From Mesorhizobium sp. STM 4661 (GTDB lineage: Bacteria > Pseudomonadota > Alphaproteobacteria > Rhizobiales > Rhizobiaceae): a stretch of 64,000 bases of DNA. The notes beneath the pieces were generated by a model, which was not told where the DNA came from, ran no database searches, and saw only the letters and a list, made by a program, of their open reading frames with translations. The stretch covers positions 118,742 through 182,741 of the forward strand of contig NZ_CAAF010000027.1 in the NCBI RefSeq assembly GCF_000359125.1, read 5' to 3'. This document shows positions 29,089 to 38,927 of this stretch, piece by piece. Each line of letters starts with the position of its first letter. Positions within the stretch are counted from its first letter, which is position 1. The translations under genes were made by a program, and so were the position numbers.

Positions 29089-30759
29089 TTAGTGAGCGAA
29101 GAACTGGCGACGGGCGGAACGCTCGGTGTCGCCGAAATAGTCCGACCACCAGGCGTCCGTCCGGAGCGGCTTGGGTGGGTCGTCCGCCTCCCGCCACTTC
29201 AGGGACTCCCGGAACGCATGGTGGCTGTAGAGGCGCATGAATTCGCCCAGATAGATGTCGGCCACGCGCTTGTTGCCGACAACGACGATCATGTTCTCGT
29301 CGTTTTGGTTGGTCGATGCGGCGCTGAAATTGGCGGAGCCGCCGACGACCACCGGATTGTCAGACATCGGATCGATGATCATGAATTTGTTGTGCACGTA
29401 TTTCACGTTACCGTTGAGACCGCTCAGGGTCTCCTTCACCCACCCGTCGATCTTGTTGGTCGCGATGAGCGAACCAATCGCGAAGGTGTTTTCCGGCATG
29501 TTGCGAAGGTCCTGGATCGCTTGCTCTTCAGCGATGCGTTCTGGACTGCCCGCCTTGAGCGGGCGGGTGGCTTTTTCGAGCAAGGCGAGGCGAAAGGGCG
29601 CCGGGCTGGTCCGATACACATCCTTGAAGAGGTCATGCATGCCGAAGGCGAAAGTCATGAAGAGGCCTTCCTGCGCGGTCATGGCGAGGTCGGCGTACCA
29701 TTGCAACGCATCGAGATTCGAGCGCGGACTGAACACGACGCTGGTTCCCGCCGGCGGCGGCATGGTTGGCAGCGGCGTGAGCTGCTCGGTGATCGGCGCG
29801 AGGTCGGCGTTCGCCGGATCGTCGTGTAGTGCGGTCCAATAGGCGAGATAGCGTTGCGCGACGTCGGGATCCTCGACGACGTGCGCCACGTTGGAGTGGC
29901 CGAAGATGCCGCCGTCCGAGAAATTGGTACCGCCGGTCCAGACAGATTTGGGTTGTCCGTTCTCAAGTTTCACGATGAATTTGTTGTGCGAGATGTAGGA
30001 CGGGTTGGTCTTGCGCTGCTTGCAGTGATCGCCGAGCAAGCTGCCGCCGGCCGCGTCGACCTCGATCACCGCCGCCCGGTTCGCGTCGCCGGGCTTTGCC
30101 TCGCGCCCGTCATAGATCACTTCCACATCCACGCCCCGTCCGATGGCAGCCTTCACGAGCTTGAGGAATGGCAAATAGTGGAATTCATAAGCGGCGATGC
30201 GCAGGGAATGCATGCCTGGCTGGGCGTCGTTGACGAACGCTTCCATCGCCTCATAGAGGCCGCGCGATAGCCAGATCCAGGCCTGATTGTTCTGGACGTC
30301 CTTGGGCTTTCGATTGCCGAAGCGTGCGACATACGCCTGCGAGGCGGCAACGCCGCGATTGAAGTAAACATCGTGGTCGCCGCCTTCGGGGTTCTCGGTC
30401 TCGACCTCAATCGCAACGACAGCGTATGGCGTAAGAGCGGTGGGAGATCCTTTGAGGGCTGTAATGGTATACGTGTAGCCATAGCCCGGTTTGGCGGAGT
30501 AATCCGCCCACTGAAAGCTCTGGATCGGTTGTTCGTTCGTCGGGTACTGCGCGCCCGCAGGAAACCCGGGATCGGTCTGGGCGAAGCATTTCATCGCCTC
30601 GAGGAAGTAGGCCTCATCCTCATTGTGATCCCGCCGATGGAACGAAAATCCCATCAGGTTGTCGCACTGGTCCTGCGGGAGATCGAGACCGAACGTCACC
30701 ACGTAGGTCCCGGCGATGGCGTTGACTTTCAGACCGCCGCTTGACTGTGTTACTCGCAT
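29089..30759 (-). CDS. Phospholipase D-like phosphodiesterase, 556 aa
   Basis: ATG 30759 is chosen for its strong ribosome site (gaggaggggg). Two HKD-type motifs are seen: HNKFIVKLENG with VWTGGTNFSD behind it, and HNKFMIIDP with VVGGSANFSAAS behind it. The second matches HxKxxxxD; in the first the Asp place is not acidic, though the Gly-x-Asn-Phe-Ser part is intact. The N-terminal 190 residues form a beta-rich domain. No signal peptide is evident. The enzyme should cleave phosphodiesters of lipids or nucleic acids by a phosphohistidine mechanism. It is the first gene of the minus-strand run shared with the EEP enzyme and the patatin. Confidence 0.82.
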   Translation of the reverse strand: MRVTQSSGGLKVNAIAGTYVVTFGLDLPQDQCDNLMGFSFHRRDHNEDEAYFLEAMKCFAQTDPGFPAGAQYPTNEQPIQSFQWADYSAKPGYGYTYTITALKGSPTALTPYAVVAIEVETENPEGGDHDVYFNRGVAASQAYVARFGNRKPKDVQNNQAWIWLSRGLYEAMEAFVNDAQPGMHSLRIAAYEFHYLPFLKLVKAAIGRGVDVEVIYDGREAKPGDANRAAVIEVDAAGGSLLGDHCKQRKTNPSYISHNKFIVKLENGQPKSVWTGGTNFSDGGIFGHSNVAHVVEDPDVAQRYLAYWTALHDDPANADLAPITEQLTPLPTMPPPAGTSVVFSPRSNLDALQWYADLAMTAQEGLFMTFAFGMHDLFKDVYRTSPAPFRLALLEKATRPLKAGSPERIAEEQAIQDLRNMPENTFAIGSLIATNKIDGWVKETLSGLNGNVKYVHNKFMIIDPMSDNPVVVGGSANFSAASTNQNDENMIVVVGNKRVADIYLGEFMRLYSHHAFRESLKWREADDPPKPLRTDAWWSDYFGDTERSARRQFFAH

Positions 30760-31179
30760 CTCGCCCCCTCCTCGTGAAGTCAGTTGGCGATAGTAGCGGC
30801 ACTTGCTGTCACAATGAAGTATCCTCGGATCGACGGCCAATCCGAATATTTCGGCGACCTGTAGAAGCGGACTCGCGCGGGCGGCAGTTTAGCTCTACAT
30901 CTGGAGATGTCATCGCGGTCGCGTTAGGGATTGACGCGGTGGATCTCCTGGGGCGCCATGGTCGGCGACGGGCAACGATTACTGCGATCTATGCGACGCG
31001 GTCCGGGGGCCTTCCAAATTTCCGTCCCAGAATTCCGTGCGGCGCTCCCGAGCGCGTCGTCGAATTGGGGGAACCCTCGAAGGCCCAAATGTCGTGCGTT
31101 TCATCCCGACAAGCTGGTCATTGATAATTCAAAAGTTTCGCATTCTGGGCCGCTATCCGAACACCCACGGAGGACACAA
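30760..31179. other. Divergent intergenic region
   Basis: 420 bp between the phospholipase D-like gene (minus) and the secreted-protein gene (plus). Both promoters must lie here; an open frame upstream of 31180 shows no protein-like features before the signal peptide. Confidence 0.4.
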
Positions 31180-32055
31180 TTGAGGACGAAAACCTTGAGG
31201 ACGATACGGTCCGCTGCGATTTCAGTGATCGCCTGCCTGGCGCTTGGCACGGCAACGCCGTCTTTCGCCGATCAGTTCGAGACCATCGCCCGATCGTATG
31301 AGCGTGGCGAACTCGACAAGACCAGCGAGGATTCCTTTCCCGATTCAGCCACATTCGATCAACCAATCTATGTGGACGTTGAGGACGTCGCTCTGATGCG
31401 CAAGCTGGTCCTGGCGTGGGATGGCAACGGGATTGGCGCGCCACAGGTGTCTCCCTACACGCCGTTCGGGACGCCGGATTTCGTCGGGCCGGTGGTGTCT
31501 GTAATAGGCAACAAGGAGGCCGATGATGTCGGTCGCGCACTGGGAGATGCGCTACATGCTTTGGTTGTAGTGCTGCGGATGGGCGAACTTGCGCCCGGTA
31601 GCTATGTGCTCCCCTGGGGGCCGGCTTCGGCCGACCACATTCGAGCGATCGGCGGGGTCCCTCCGCCGAGTTTGGGAGCAGACGGCAGCTTCACGTTTAC
31701 CGAGGAGCATAAGAAACTGCTGGGGCATCTGTGGTTCGGCACGCCGACGGAGGAACAATGGACTCGTGCCACGATGGCCGATGCTCTGCTGTCCTGGAAC
31801 ACCGATGGATCGCTGCCCTACGGTGATCCGCGGGCCCATTGGGCGGGCGCCGCGACGGCTCTTGGGTGGACAATAACCACGGGCCAAGACGGTTCGGTAA
31901 CGCTGTCTGATGTCGACTATGCGCGCTTCCAGAAACTCCATGCTGAACTGCTCGCCGCCACCCTTGTCATGCAGGCGCACGGCACGCTGGCGCCTGGGTT
32001 GTACATCGCCTCGTACGATGAGCCTTGGCAGGTCCCCGATGATAATAAAAAATGA
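31180..32055 (+). CDS. Secreted protein of unknown function, 291 aa
   Basis: The best start is TTG 31180, with ggagga 5 nt before it, because a signal peptide follows at once (TIRSAAISVIACLALGTATPSFA). The longer frame from 30931 lacks a ribosome site. The mature 265 residues are acidic with repeated aromatic turns (PYTPFGTPDFVGPVVSV, GSYVLPWGPASADHIRAIGG, GTLAPGLYIASYDEPW). I do not recognise the family. It is divergent from the lipase/nuclease run and could be an exported partner or inhibitor of those enzymes; this is position-based inference. Confidence 0.6.
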   Translation: MRTKTLRTIRSAAISVIACLALGTATPSFADQFETIARSYERGELDKTSEDSFPDSATFDQPIYVDVEDVALMRKLVLAWDGNGIGAPQVSPYTPFGTPDFVGPVVSVIGNKEADDVGRALGDALHALVVVLRMGELAPGSYVLPWGPASADHIRAIGGVPPPSLGADGSFTFTEEHKKLLGHLWFGTPTEEQWTRATMADALLSWNTDGSLPYGDPRAHWAGAATALGWTITTGQDGSVTLSDVDYARFQKLHAELLAATLVMQAHGTLAPGLYIASYDEPWQVPDDNKK

Positions 32056-32516
32056 TCGTTCAAAAAGTGGCGATAGTTGAATGCCCCAAAGGTCTTCGGG
32101 CCGAAAGCGCCACCGTCGCGAAGTCCGATCCCAAGCCGAGCCATAACTCTGAGCGCTCCTGATCGGTGGCTTTAGTCCGCCAGCCGCCGTCCTCGCGGAT
32201 GGTGCATGGGACCGAGTCGGCATGAAGCGATATTTAGCGAGCCCCCAAAGCGTCTAAGGCCATTGGCAGTGTCCGCTTCCGCTTTGTTGCAGGCCAGAGC
32301 CGCGAGTCTGCTCACGGCCCAATCCAGTCATTTCGGAACATGCGAAGCCGACTAAGTGGCGATTGGAAATCAATAGCACTGCGCCGCAGCGTTCGTGGTT
32401 TGTGCCTCAAAAGTCGCATAAAGGGCAGTGTGGAACGTCAGTCTACAGATCGGTTCCCTCAGAGGGGCGCGAACCTTGTGCTCACCTGTTCATCGGCCAA
32501 CAGCTTCATCATGACG
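32056..32516. other. Intergenic stretch, no gene seen
   Basis: About 460 bp between convergent genes, with no supportable reading frame and no clear terminator. Confidence 0.35.
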
Positions 32517-34160
32517 TCACCTCGGAGGACGAGAAACGAATGTCGAGACACGGCTACGGGCTGCCTCGGTCGTTCGCTCAATCGAAAGCTCCGCGTGCGG
32601 AGGAAGTTCGCCCCCATGCAAGGCGAGAAGGTGCTGGCCTACTTCCTTGTCCGCTGCCGTGAGCCGATGATTGAGGCGAAGAAAGTCCATCCAGGTTGGC
32701 GTGCGGAACGTCTCCGTCCAAAGTGAAGGTGTTTGCAGGTTGCGCTGGAGCGTCCAGTTTCGTGCACCGGCACGGCTAAGAGCGTGGCGTTTTGCGCGCA
32801 TGCAAGCGAGAAACGCGTCGGTGTTCTTTTCGGATATGGAATAATCGACCTTGGCAACAATCGGGCCGCTTCTTGGCTTCAAATCGAGCGCGAGCTCCGG
32901 GGCGCGAAAATCCGAACTTTCCTGGTCCGTGTCTTCCCATGGACGGATTGGCAACACTATTCCCGCTGCCGCAACCAGCAACAGAGCCCCCGCGGCGCCC
33001 TCCAAAGCTGAGGTCAACGAGTAGTTCTCCGCGACGGTACCCCAGATCCAGCTGCCGGCAGCCATACCGCCAGCGCTCAAGGCGTAGTAGATCGAGAGGG
33101 TGCGGCCGACGACCCACCTTGGACTTGCCAATTGCACCGACACGTCAATGCCCGTCCAGGTGACAAGCCAACCCGCGCCACCGAGAGCTAGCGCAACAGC
33201 CGCCACTGGGACCGACGATGTCAGTGCAAGCGAAAGGCAACATGCCGCACAAGCGACAGAGGCGAATGCGATCAACCTGTTTTGAGACGTGATCCGTCTT
33301 AGCCAGCCGTTGCTCATGCCCGCGATGAAGGCTCCGGCGCCGAAGCCGGCCAGCAGAATGCCGTAGACGATTGACCCGCTCTTCAACTGATCCCGGACGA
33401 CGAGAGGCAGCAGCGCGAGGATGGAGATGCTTGCCAGCCCGAAAAGGGTTGCACGGGCGATCGCCGCCCTGATCTCCAGGGACATCGTCGTGAAGCGGAG
33501 TCCGTCATGAACCGCCATCGCCATTCTCTCGCGAGGGAGGGGCGAAGAACGAACTTTCCAATTGGTGCGCCATATTGCGCCCAGAGGCGCCAGATCACTC
33601 AGGGCGGCCAGGGCGAAAGCGGCCAGCGGTCCAAAGAGCGCCAGGATAACGCCCCCCAAGGCCGGGCCGACGCTGCGTACAATGTTGTATCCGACAGACA
33701 TGAGCGTCACCGCGGCCGGAATGTCGCGCTTGTCTAGGATATCGCCGACCGAAGCATGCCAGGCCGGATCGTTCAAAGCGAAGCCGCAGCCGGCCAGGAA
33801 TCCCAATCCGAGTAGGAGCCAGGGATCGACAAATCCCAGGCCCACAGAAATCATCAGCGTCGTTGATGCCGATGCTATCAGGCAGTGCCCCGCAAACATC
33901 ACCCGTCGGCGGCTGAAGTTGTCGGCGATGGCGCCGGCGAGAATTGAGAGGAGGAATACCGGTAATGTGGATGCGGCCTGCACGAGTGCGACCATCAGGT
34001 CGGACGCCGAAATGGTGGCCATCAGCCAACTGATGGCAACCGTTTGCACGAGCCACCCGAGGCTGGATATTTGTGTGGCCGTCCAGATCGAGCGAAATAC
34101 CGGATTTCGAAGTGGAGCAAGCGTCGTTGGAGCGGACGGTTGAGGATCTTCGTGCTGCAC
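32517..34160 (-). CDS. MFS exporter (MFS_3/EntS-like) with C-terminal ABM-like domain, 547 aa
   Basis: Residues about 15-410 give twelve membrane segments of the major facilitator fold of the MFS_3 (DUF894, enterobactin-exporter-like) type, with the motif GAIADNFSRRRVMF in the loop after the second helix and GPALGGVILALFGPLAAF in the fifth. Residues about 430-530 (VDYSISEKNTDAFLACMRAKR, TFRTPTWMDFLRLNHRLTAAD) form a soluble domain like the antibiotic-biosynthesis-monooxygenase fold that is often attached to this transporter group. It probably exports a small hydrophobic compound or siderophore by proton exchange. It is monocistronic, convergent to the secreted-protein gene. Confidence 0.85.
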   Translation of the reverse strand: MQHEDPQPSAPTTLAPLRNPVFRSIWTATQISSLGWLVQTVAISWLMATISASDLMVALVQAASTLPVFLLSILAGAIADNFSRRRVMFAGHCLIASASTTLMISVGLGFVDPWLLLGLGFLAGCGFALNDPAWHASVGDILDKRDIPAAVTLMSVGYNIVRSVGPALGGVILALFGPLAAFALAALSDLAPLGAIWRTNWKVRSSPLPRERMAMAVHDGLRFTTMSLEIRAAIARATLFGLASISILALLPLVVRDQLKSGSIVYGILLAGFGAGAFIAGMSNGWLRRITSQNRLIAFASVACAACCLSLALTSSVPVAAVALALGGAGWLVTWTGIDVSVQLASPRWVVGRTLSIYYALSAGGMAAGSWIWGTVAENYSLTSALEGAAGALLLVAAAGIVLPIRPWEDTDQESSDFRAPELALDLKPRSGPIVAKVDYSISEKNTDAFLACMRAKRHALSRAGARNWTLQRNLQTPSLWTETFRTPTWMDFLRLNHRLTAADKEVGQHLLALHGGELPPHAELSIERTTEAARSRVSTFVSRPPR

Positions 34161-34895
34161 TTTTTTTGCTTTCGACGAGCCGATTATTCAAATCCACGGC
34201 TGCCACTGGACTTTTTGTCTCTACGATGTTGTGTAATCGGTCAGTGCTTCCAAGACATGACCCAGCACCCGCTTGCGCATGCTCCAAGTTCATCCGTGCA
34301 GCCGACATATCGGTTTCGGATGACGCGCTCAATCCCAAGTTCTTAAGCCAGGAGCTCGGACCGGAGGTGTCGCGTCGAGCTACACGGGCTGCGCGGGCAA
34401 ACGTCAAACGCGAATTTCCTCCCGCTTTCGCGCCCGTGCGCCCCGGCTGCGGTATAACCGGCCACCTCGTCGACTCTCAGCACGATTGAAAGCTGCGCGT
34501 AAAACGGACCCGCGGCCGTGCATTTCCCAACGGTTTTCGAAAAGTGGCTGCTCTCCAAGCCACGACTCAGGCGGCTCAGCTTTGCTGTCAAGCAGTGTTT
34601 TGCCCCAACGAGAGCTGTACCGGGACATAAGGGGAGGGGGAAGCGGGTCAGGCCGTCATCGCCAAAGACCCGCCGGAATGATCCGGCGGGGCGACTGAAA
34701 GAATTCATTGCGCGCGCGCCAGCCAGCCAGTGCCGGGTTTGGACCAGCCGCCTAAAGACAGTCGGCTTGAAGTCGCCCTTGCTCCCAACTGGCCTCATCC
34801 GGTAATGCTCCGCGCGCCGAAATGGAAAATGCCTGGATAGTTCAGGCTTCGTCAGCAGCGGCTTCCTGTGCATCGCAAGGAGCCAAGGAAGGATC
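34161..34895. other. Intergenic stretch, 735 bp
   Basis: No convincing gene on either strand. It includes a perfect 9-bp hairpin (34669-34690) and, close to the SyrB-like gene, a ribosome site aaggaagg. Confidence 0.4.
34669..34690. other. GC-rich hairpin
   Basis: CCCGCCGGA and TCCGGCGGG pair around the loop ATGA. No T-run follows on either side, so it is not a classical terminator; it may be a small structured RNA element or a protein site. Confidence 0.5.
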
Positions 34896-35585
34896 ATGAA
34901 GCGGCAGAGTCGACCATTCATCGTGGAAATGAAACAGAAGCGCAGTTTACAAAAACGCGGTCGTTCCATCTGGGGCGATTTCGATTTCTCCGCGGCTATC
35001 GCCGGGACAACAAGGGAACTCCAGGAGATCGAGCTGCCAAATCGTCAGCTTGTTGACTCCACTACCGTGACCCATGATGCTGAACCTTTGAACCAATCGA
35101 CATTGGAGCATCTTATGGCAGATCCAGAGCGTGCTGAATCAATAAACGCTGCGGCGGAAGGTGCCGTGAAAGCGGAGGCGCCACAGACGACGACGAAGGC
35201 CCGGCGGCCACGGAAGGCCAAAGCTGAGCCCACACCACCTGCTCGGACGAATGGCGCCAAGGCGGCTTCCCAGGGGAATGGGGCATCGGTAGCGACATCG
35301 CGCGGGCCTCGGAAAGTCTATTCCGAAAAGGAACGCTCCCTAAAGCTGGCCCTGATCGCGAGGTCGATCAGCGGAGGCGCCACCCTCAAGAGCTCGGTAA
35401 CGCAGGCGGGGATCTCAGAGCAAACCTATTATGTTTGGAAGAAGGCCTCGGCGCCGGCAGCGACAAGCGATGATCTCAAGGATCTCATTGCGCTCGAGGA
35501 AGAAAACCAACGGTTGAAGGGCCTGCTTGCGGAACGTCTTCGCAATGAGAATGCGGAACTGAAGAGGAGGCTGGGGCTGGACTAA
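34896..35585 (+). CDS. SyrB-like transcriptional regulator, 229 aa
   Basis: The C-terminal 130 residues match the SyrB pattern of Sinorhizobium: an Ala/Lys-rich linker, PRKVYSEKERSLKLALI, TLKSSVTQAGISEQTYYVWKK (helix-turn-helix like that of transposase OrfA) and the coiled coil LIALEEENQRLKGLLAE ending in ENAELKRRLGLD. The N-terminal stretch (RPFIVEMKQKR, RSIWGDFDFS) is an extension seen in several rhizobial homologues. SyrB is known as a repressor acting on syrM in exopolysaccharide and nodulation control; the same role here is only likely. Start ATG 34896 follows aaggaagg. The protein is presumably cytoplasmic and DNA-binding. Confidence 0.8.
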   Translation: MKRQSRPFIVEMKQKRSLQKRGRSIWGDFDFSAAIAGTTRELQEIELPNRQLVDSTTVTHDAEPLNQSTLEHLMADPERAESINAAAEGAVKAEAPQTTTKARRPRKAKAEPTPPARTNGAKAASQGNGASVATSRGPRKVYSEKERSLKLALIARSISGGATLKSSVTQAGISEQTYYVWKKASAPAATSDDLKDLIALEEENQRLKGLLAERLRNENAELKRRLGLD

Positions 35586-35863
35586 GACAGTCCCAAGCCT
35601 ATCAGCTAGTCTCAAAATCGGAGGTGGCGGGTTGCCTGCGTCAGCCATTGCGACGCAGAGCGATTGTCGGCCGTTCTCAATGGCGTGGCAGTCGTAACCT
35701 TCATCGGCGGCGGCCGGAAGGATGTGGACGCGTCGCTGGGTGTGGCATTTGCAGAGCACGCTTGAAGCGTCATCGAAGTGACAGCACATTCTGCAACGCT
35801 CGGCGAGCGTCGATGCGGTTCCGCTTGATGCACATCAGTTGTTCAGCAGATTGGGAGGAGCAA

Positions 35864-36160
35864 ATGCAGGCTGAGGCTTTCAGCAGTCCGATTTTCGTGA
35901 AGCGCGCCACCTACATCGTGCAGGAGATTGCCAGCCTTGCGGACGCTATCGATTTTCTCGACGAATGGCCCGAAGATCGCAGAGACCTGATCCACGATAC
36001 TGCCCTAAGGGTGTGCTATGATGCATTTGACGGGCGCAAACCCATAAGCGCCGCGCGCGATGCCTTTTGCGAATTCGCGCAACGGTTCGCCATGCTGGAA
36101 GATCCGACCTTTGCGATGCAATGGATTGCCGCCTGCAAATCGGCCAATCAAAAAGCCTAG
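35864..36160 (+). CDS. DUF982 family protein, 98 aa
   Basis: ATG 35864 follows gggaggag. The 98-residue protein (FVKRATYIVQEIASLADAIDF, DEWPEDRRDLIHDTALRVCYDA, ISAARDAFCEFAQRF) has the features of DUF982, a family abundant on rhizobial plasmids: a short beta part, W-P, then a helical AR-x-AF block. The function is unknown. It lies 280 bp after the SyrB-like gene and seems to be a single-gene unit. Confidence 0.8.
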   Translation: MQAEAFSSPIFVKRATYIVQEIASLADAIDFLDEWPEDRRDLIHDTALRVCYDAFDGRKPISAARDAFCEFAQRFAMLEDPTFAMQWIAACKSANQKA

Positions 36161-36842
36161 GTACCGACGATGGCAAGAGGCGGCGAGACTGGCGCGAGGC
36201 TCACCTGGCTGGGCGCTATGCGGCGCGACGAACATGGTTCCCGTCCTTCCCGCACGCGGAGTCTTCACGGTTTCGAGCATCTGCCGCCGTGCAGCCGACT
36301 GCTTCGAGCCGGCGTGGAGTATCCGCTCCAAACGCGGCCGCTCGTATTCCACTGAGATCTCAAGCGGCGCTTAGGAAGAGATCAGGAGTTCTCATCCAGG
36401 GTTATGACTTCCGTCCACGATCCATCCCTTCGCCATCGCTTCCTCTCCAAACAAAAGCGACGCTGATGAACCGCTCAGGCTGACAACCCGTATTCAACCT
36501 AAGAGAAATTTGCCGCTCTCGGCCTATTTATCGGTGATGTTGCATCACCAGCGGTTCCTTTTGTCAGCCGACAGAAAGGCGGATCGAAGCATGGGTATTC
36601 GGATACAGCAGGGCGACAATGTGAAGCCTGGCCTGAGTGAAACAGAAAGCGCGATTGGCAACCTTTAAGGTCGGCGATTCCGAAGGGAGCGTTGCGTTTG
36701 GCCGTTCTCTGTCTCGAATTTCAGAGGGCCGAGTTTTTCTACTAAGTCGTCAAGCTTTGCGGTTGGAGTTTACTTTTTCCGAATTGTTCGCTGGTAGGGG
36801 ACCAAGCGCAGCTACTGCTCCAGCGCGGGGAGTGAAAGAGTG
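36161..36842. other. Intergenic stretch, 680 bp, no supportable gene
   Basis: Short frames on both strands lack ribosome sites and protein-like composition. The A/T-rich patch around 36480-36580 may hold the promoter of the following gene. Confidence 0.35.
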
Positions 36843-38346
36843 ATGCAGCGTCTGGATGCGGCGAGGTTGGGTGACCTTCTGGCGGGAGACCTGCGCGCCT
36901 TTGGCGGGCCCTCTACGGTCGAACCGCTCGCCGGCCGGATCAGGGCGGAGCAGGTCAGTATCGTGCTTCGCAACACCCCTCTTGTGATGGTTGCGAACAT
37001 ACTTAATGCGGCCGTTTTTGTCATGGCGCTTTGGGGCTCGCCCGAGCAAACGGAAGCCATCCTTTGGGCGAGTGGCATCATCGTAGCGGCTGCTGTTGTG
37101 GGCCTCAAAGCGAGGTGATCGTTTCAGTCGGTCAAACCAAGGTCGGTGTCCCGCCGCACAACACAAAACCTGGTGCGGAACGCCTTCCTGTTCGGCACTT
37201 GGTGGGGGGCGCTTCCCGTCCTGTTCTTCGGTGGCGCAGCAAGCGCGGTGCAGGTTGTCATTACCTGCCTGAGCGCGGGGATGATCGCAGGCGGTGCCGC
37301 TTCCTTCTCCACGATTCCTATTGCGGCCGTCGCGTATACGCTACCAATCTTCGTCGGTTCGATGCTTGCGATTGCGCGGGTGGAAGACGCAGTCAATCTG
37401 CCCGTAGCAATCCTGATCATGTCCTACGCCACCACGCTGTTTCGTGCAGTGCTTGCCCACGCGTTCGAATTTACCCAGCGCTTCATTCTGCAAGCGGAAG
37501 GCGAACGTGCCATTCGACGGGACGTGCTGACGAGTTTACCAAACCGGTTCAGCTTCAATGAGCGGCTTGAGAACGCAATCGCAAACGCCACGCAATTCGA
37601 TCAGAAGTTTGCGTTGCTCTTGTTCAACATCAACAACTTCAAAAATGTCAATGATCGTTTCGGCCGAGCGATGGCCGATGCGGTTCTGGTCGAAGTGGCT
37701 GCCAGAATTCGGAAGGCGACACGGGAGAGCGATTGTATTGCGAGGCTTGAGGGGGCGGAATTTGCAATAATCGCTTCTCGCGACTGCAGGCCAGATCAAA
37801 TCAGATCGCTGGCCAAACAGATCACGGATGCCATGCCCGCCCCGTTCTTGATCGAAGGGCGAGAATTATATTGCAAGGCCTCTGTTGGTATCGCTTTCGC
37901 ACCCTCTGACGGCTCGGATGCCAACCAGCTCTTGCGGTGCGTCGACACCGCACTATACCGGGCCACGACGCTGGGAGCGGGTCCGATACAGTTTTTCCGC
38001 GCAACGGACGATGAAGCGGCCGTGAGGCGCCATGCGCTTGAACGCGATCTGGCATCTGCGCTCGCCAACAACCAGCTTTCGCTCGCGTTCCAGCCGTTTC
38101 TTGACCTCGGGAGCGACCGCATCCGAGGTTTCGAAGCGCTTCTGCGGTGGCGCCATCCGACACTTGGCGCGATCCAGCCGTCGGAATTCATTCCTATCGC
38201 TGAAGACATCGGATTGATTCACGACATCGGCCATTGGGCCATCAAGTCGGCTTGCTTGGCCGCGGCGCAATGGCCGTGCGACTTGCGGGTCGCCGTCAAC
38301 TTGTCGGTGGTGCAGCTCAAGAACAAGGCATTACTTGATGGGATCC
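36843..38346 (+). pseudogene. GGDEF-EAL membrane protein, with internal stop and missing 3' end
   Basis: Begins MQRLDAARLGDLLAGDL with membrane segments (VMVANILNAAVFVMALWG and, further on, FLFGTWWGALPVLFFGG, IAAVAYTLPIFVGSMLAI). A TGA at 37116-37118 interrupts the frame; it continues in the same frame (SFQSVKPRSVSRRTTQNL), so it is a nonsense change, not an indel. A GGDEF domain follows with a ruined signature (LEGAEF instead of GG(D/E)EF), then an EAL domain (FEALLRWRHP present) cut after about 110 residues at NKALLDGILTG, where hypF sequence begins. The protein would have been a cyclic-di-GMP phosphodiesterase with a degenerate GGDEF. Confidence 0.85.
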
Positions 38347-38706
38347 TAACGGGACGGGGTGCTCGATTTCCGGCCGCTCATCCTGCATCTTGCGCGGGAA
38401 GGACTGAGCGGCGCTGACGCGGCCGATCTCTTTCACGGTACGCTGATCGCGGGACTTGCGGAATGGGCCGCGAGGGAAGCGGCACTCTTGGGCATCCCGG
38501 AGGTCGCGCTCGGCGGCGGATGCTTGATGAATCGGGTCCTTGCGGCCGGACTTGCGCAAGCGCTTCGGGACCGCGGTCTCAGAGCTTATTTGCCACGTCT
38601 CGCGCCGGCCAATGACGGCGGCATCGCGCTCGGCCAGGCCGCCCATGCGCGGCAGGTCATCATGAACGAGAATGCATCAGCGGAGGAGAGCCGGACATGT
38701 GCCTAG
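38347..38706 (+). pseudogene. hypF: 3' end of hypF, carbamoyltransferase for NiFe-hydrogenase maturation
   Basis: Only the last 115-120 codons remain, out of about 750. They encode the end of the Kae1-like domain: LDFRPLILHLAREGLSG, VALGGGCLMNRVLAAGL and APANDGGIALGQAAHAR. HypF makes the carbamoyl group that becomes the CN ligands of the Fe site. The join to the GGDEF-EAL gene at about 38346 is a sharp change in sequence style with no insertion sequence between, so a deletion or recombination fused two unrelated loci. Its stop overlaps the hypC start. Confidence 0.88.
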
Positions 38707-38927
38707 CGATACCGGTCCAGGTCAAGGAAGTACTGCCCGACAACATGGCGAAGGTCAGGCTCGACGGCGTATCGAAGATCGTTTCGACCGCGCTGATCGA
38801 CGATGTCCGGCCGGGCGACTATCTCGTCCTTCATGTCGGCTATGCGCTCGCGAAGATCGACCCGGAGGAGGCGGAAAGGTCGCTCGCCCTCATCCGCGAA
38901 GCTGCTGCCATGGGAGATGCGGCATGA
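38697..38927 (+). CDS. hypC: HypC, hydrogenase maturation chaperone, 76 aa
   Basis: Starts MCLAIPVQVKEV; the N-terminal Cys2 (after the Met) is the residue that binds the Fe(CN)2CO fragment and the hydrogenase large-subunit precursor. GDYLVLHVGYALAKIDPEEAE is the typical HypC C-terminal half. The gene overlaps the hypF end by 10 nt and the hypD start by 4 nt (ATGA), so the genes are translationally coupled. HypC works with HypD as scaffold for Fe-ligand assembly. The gene is full length. Confidence 0.95.
   Translation: MCLAIPVQVKEVLPDNMAKVRLDGVSKIVSTALIDDVRPGDYLVLHVGYALAKIDPEEAERSLALIREAAAMGDAA

Noticed and set aside
34669..34690. Rho-independent terminator
   Set aside because: A perfect stem but no T-run on either side.
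34343..34969. 208-codon frame on the minus strand
   Set aside because: It crosses the ribosome site and start of the SyrB-like gene on the other strand and has no protein-like features.
36170..36483. Overlapping short frames after the DUF982 gene
   Set aside because: Three frames open at once, none with a ribosome site; Arg/Ser-rich chance frames.
37100..37150. Frameshift between the two halves of the GGDEF-EAL gene
   Set aside because: Both halves are in the same frame; the break is a single TGA codon.
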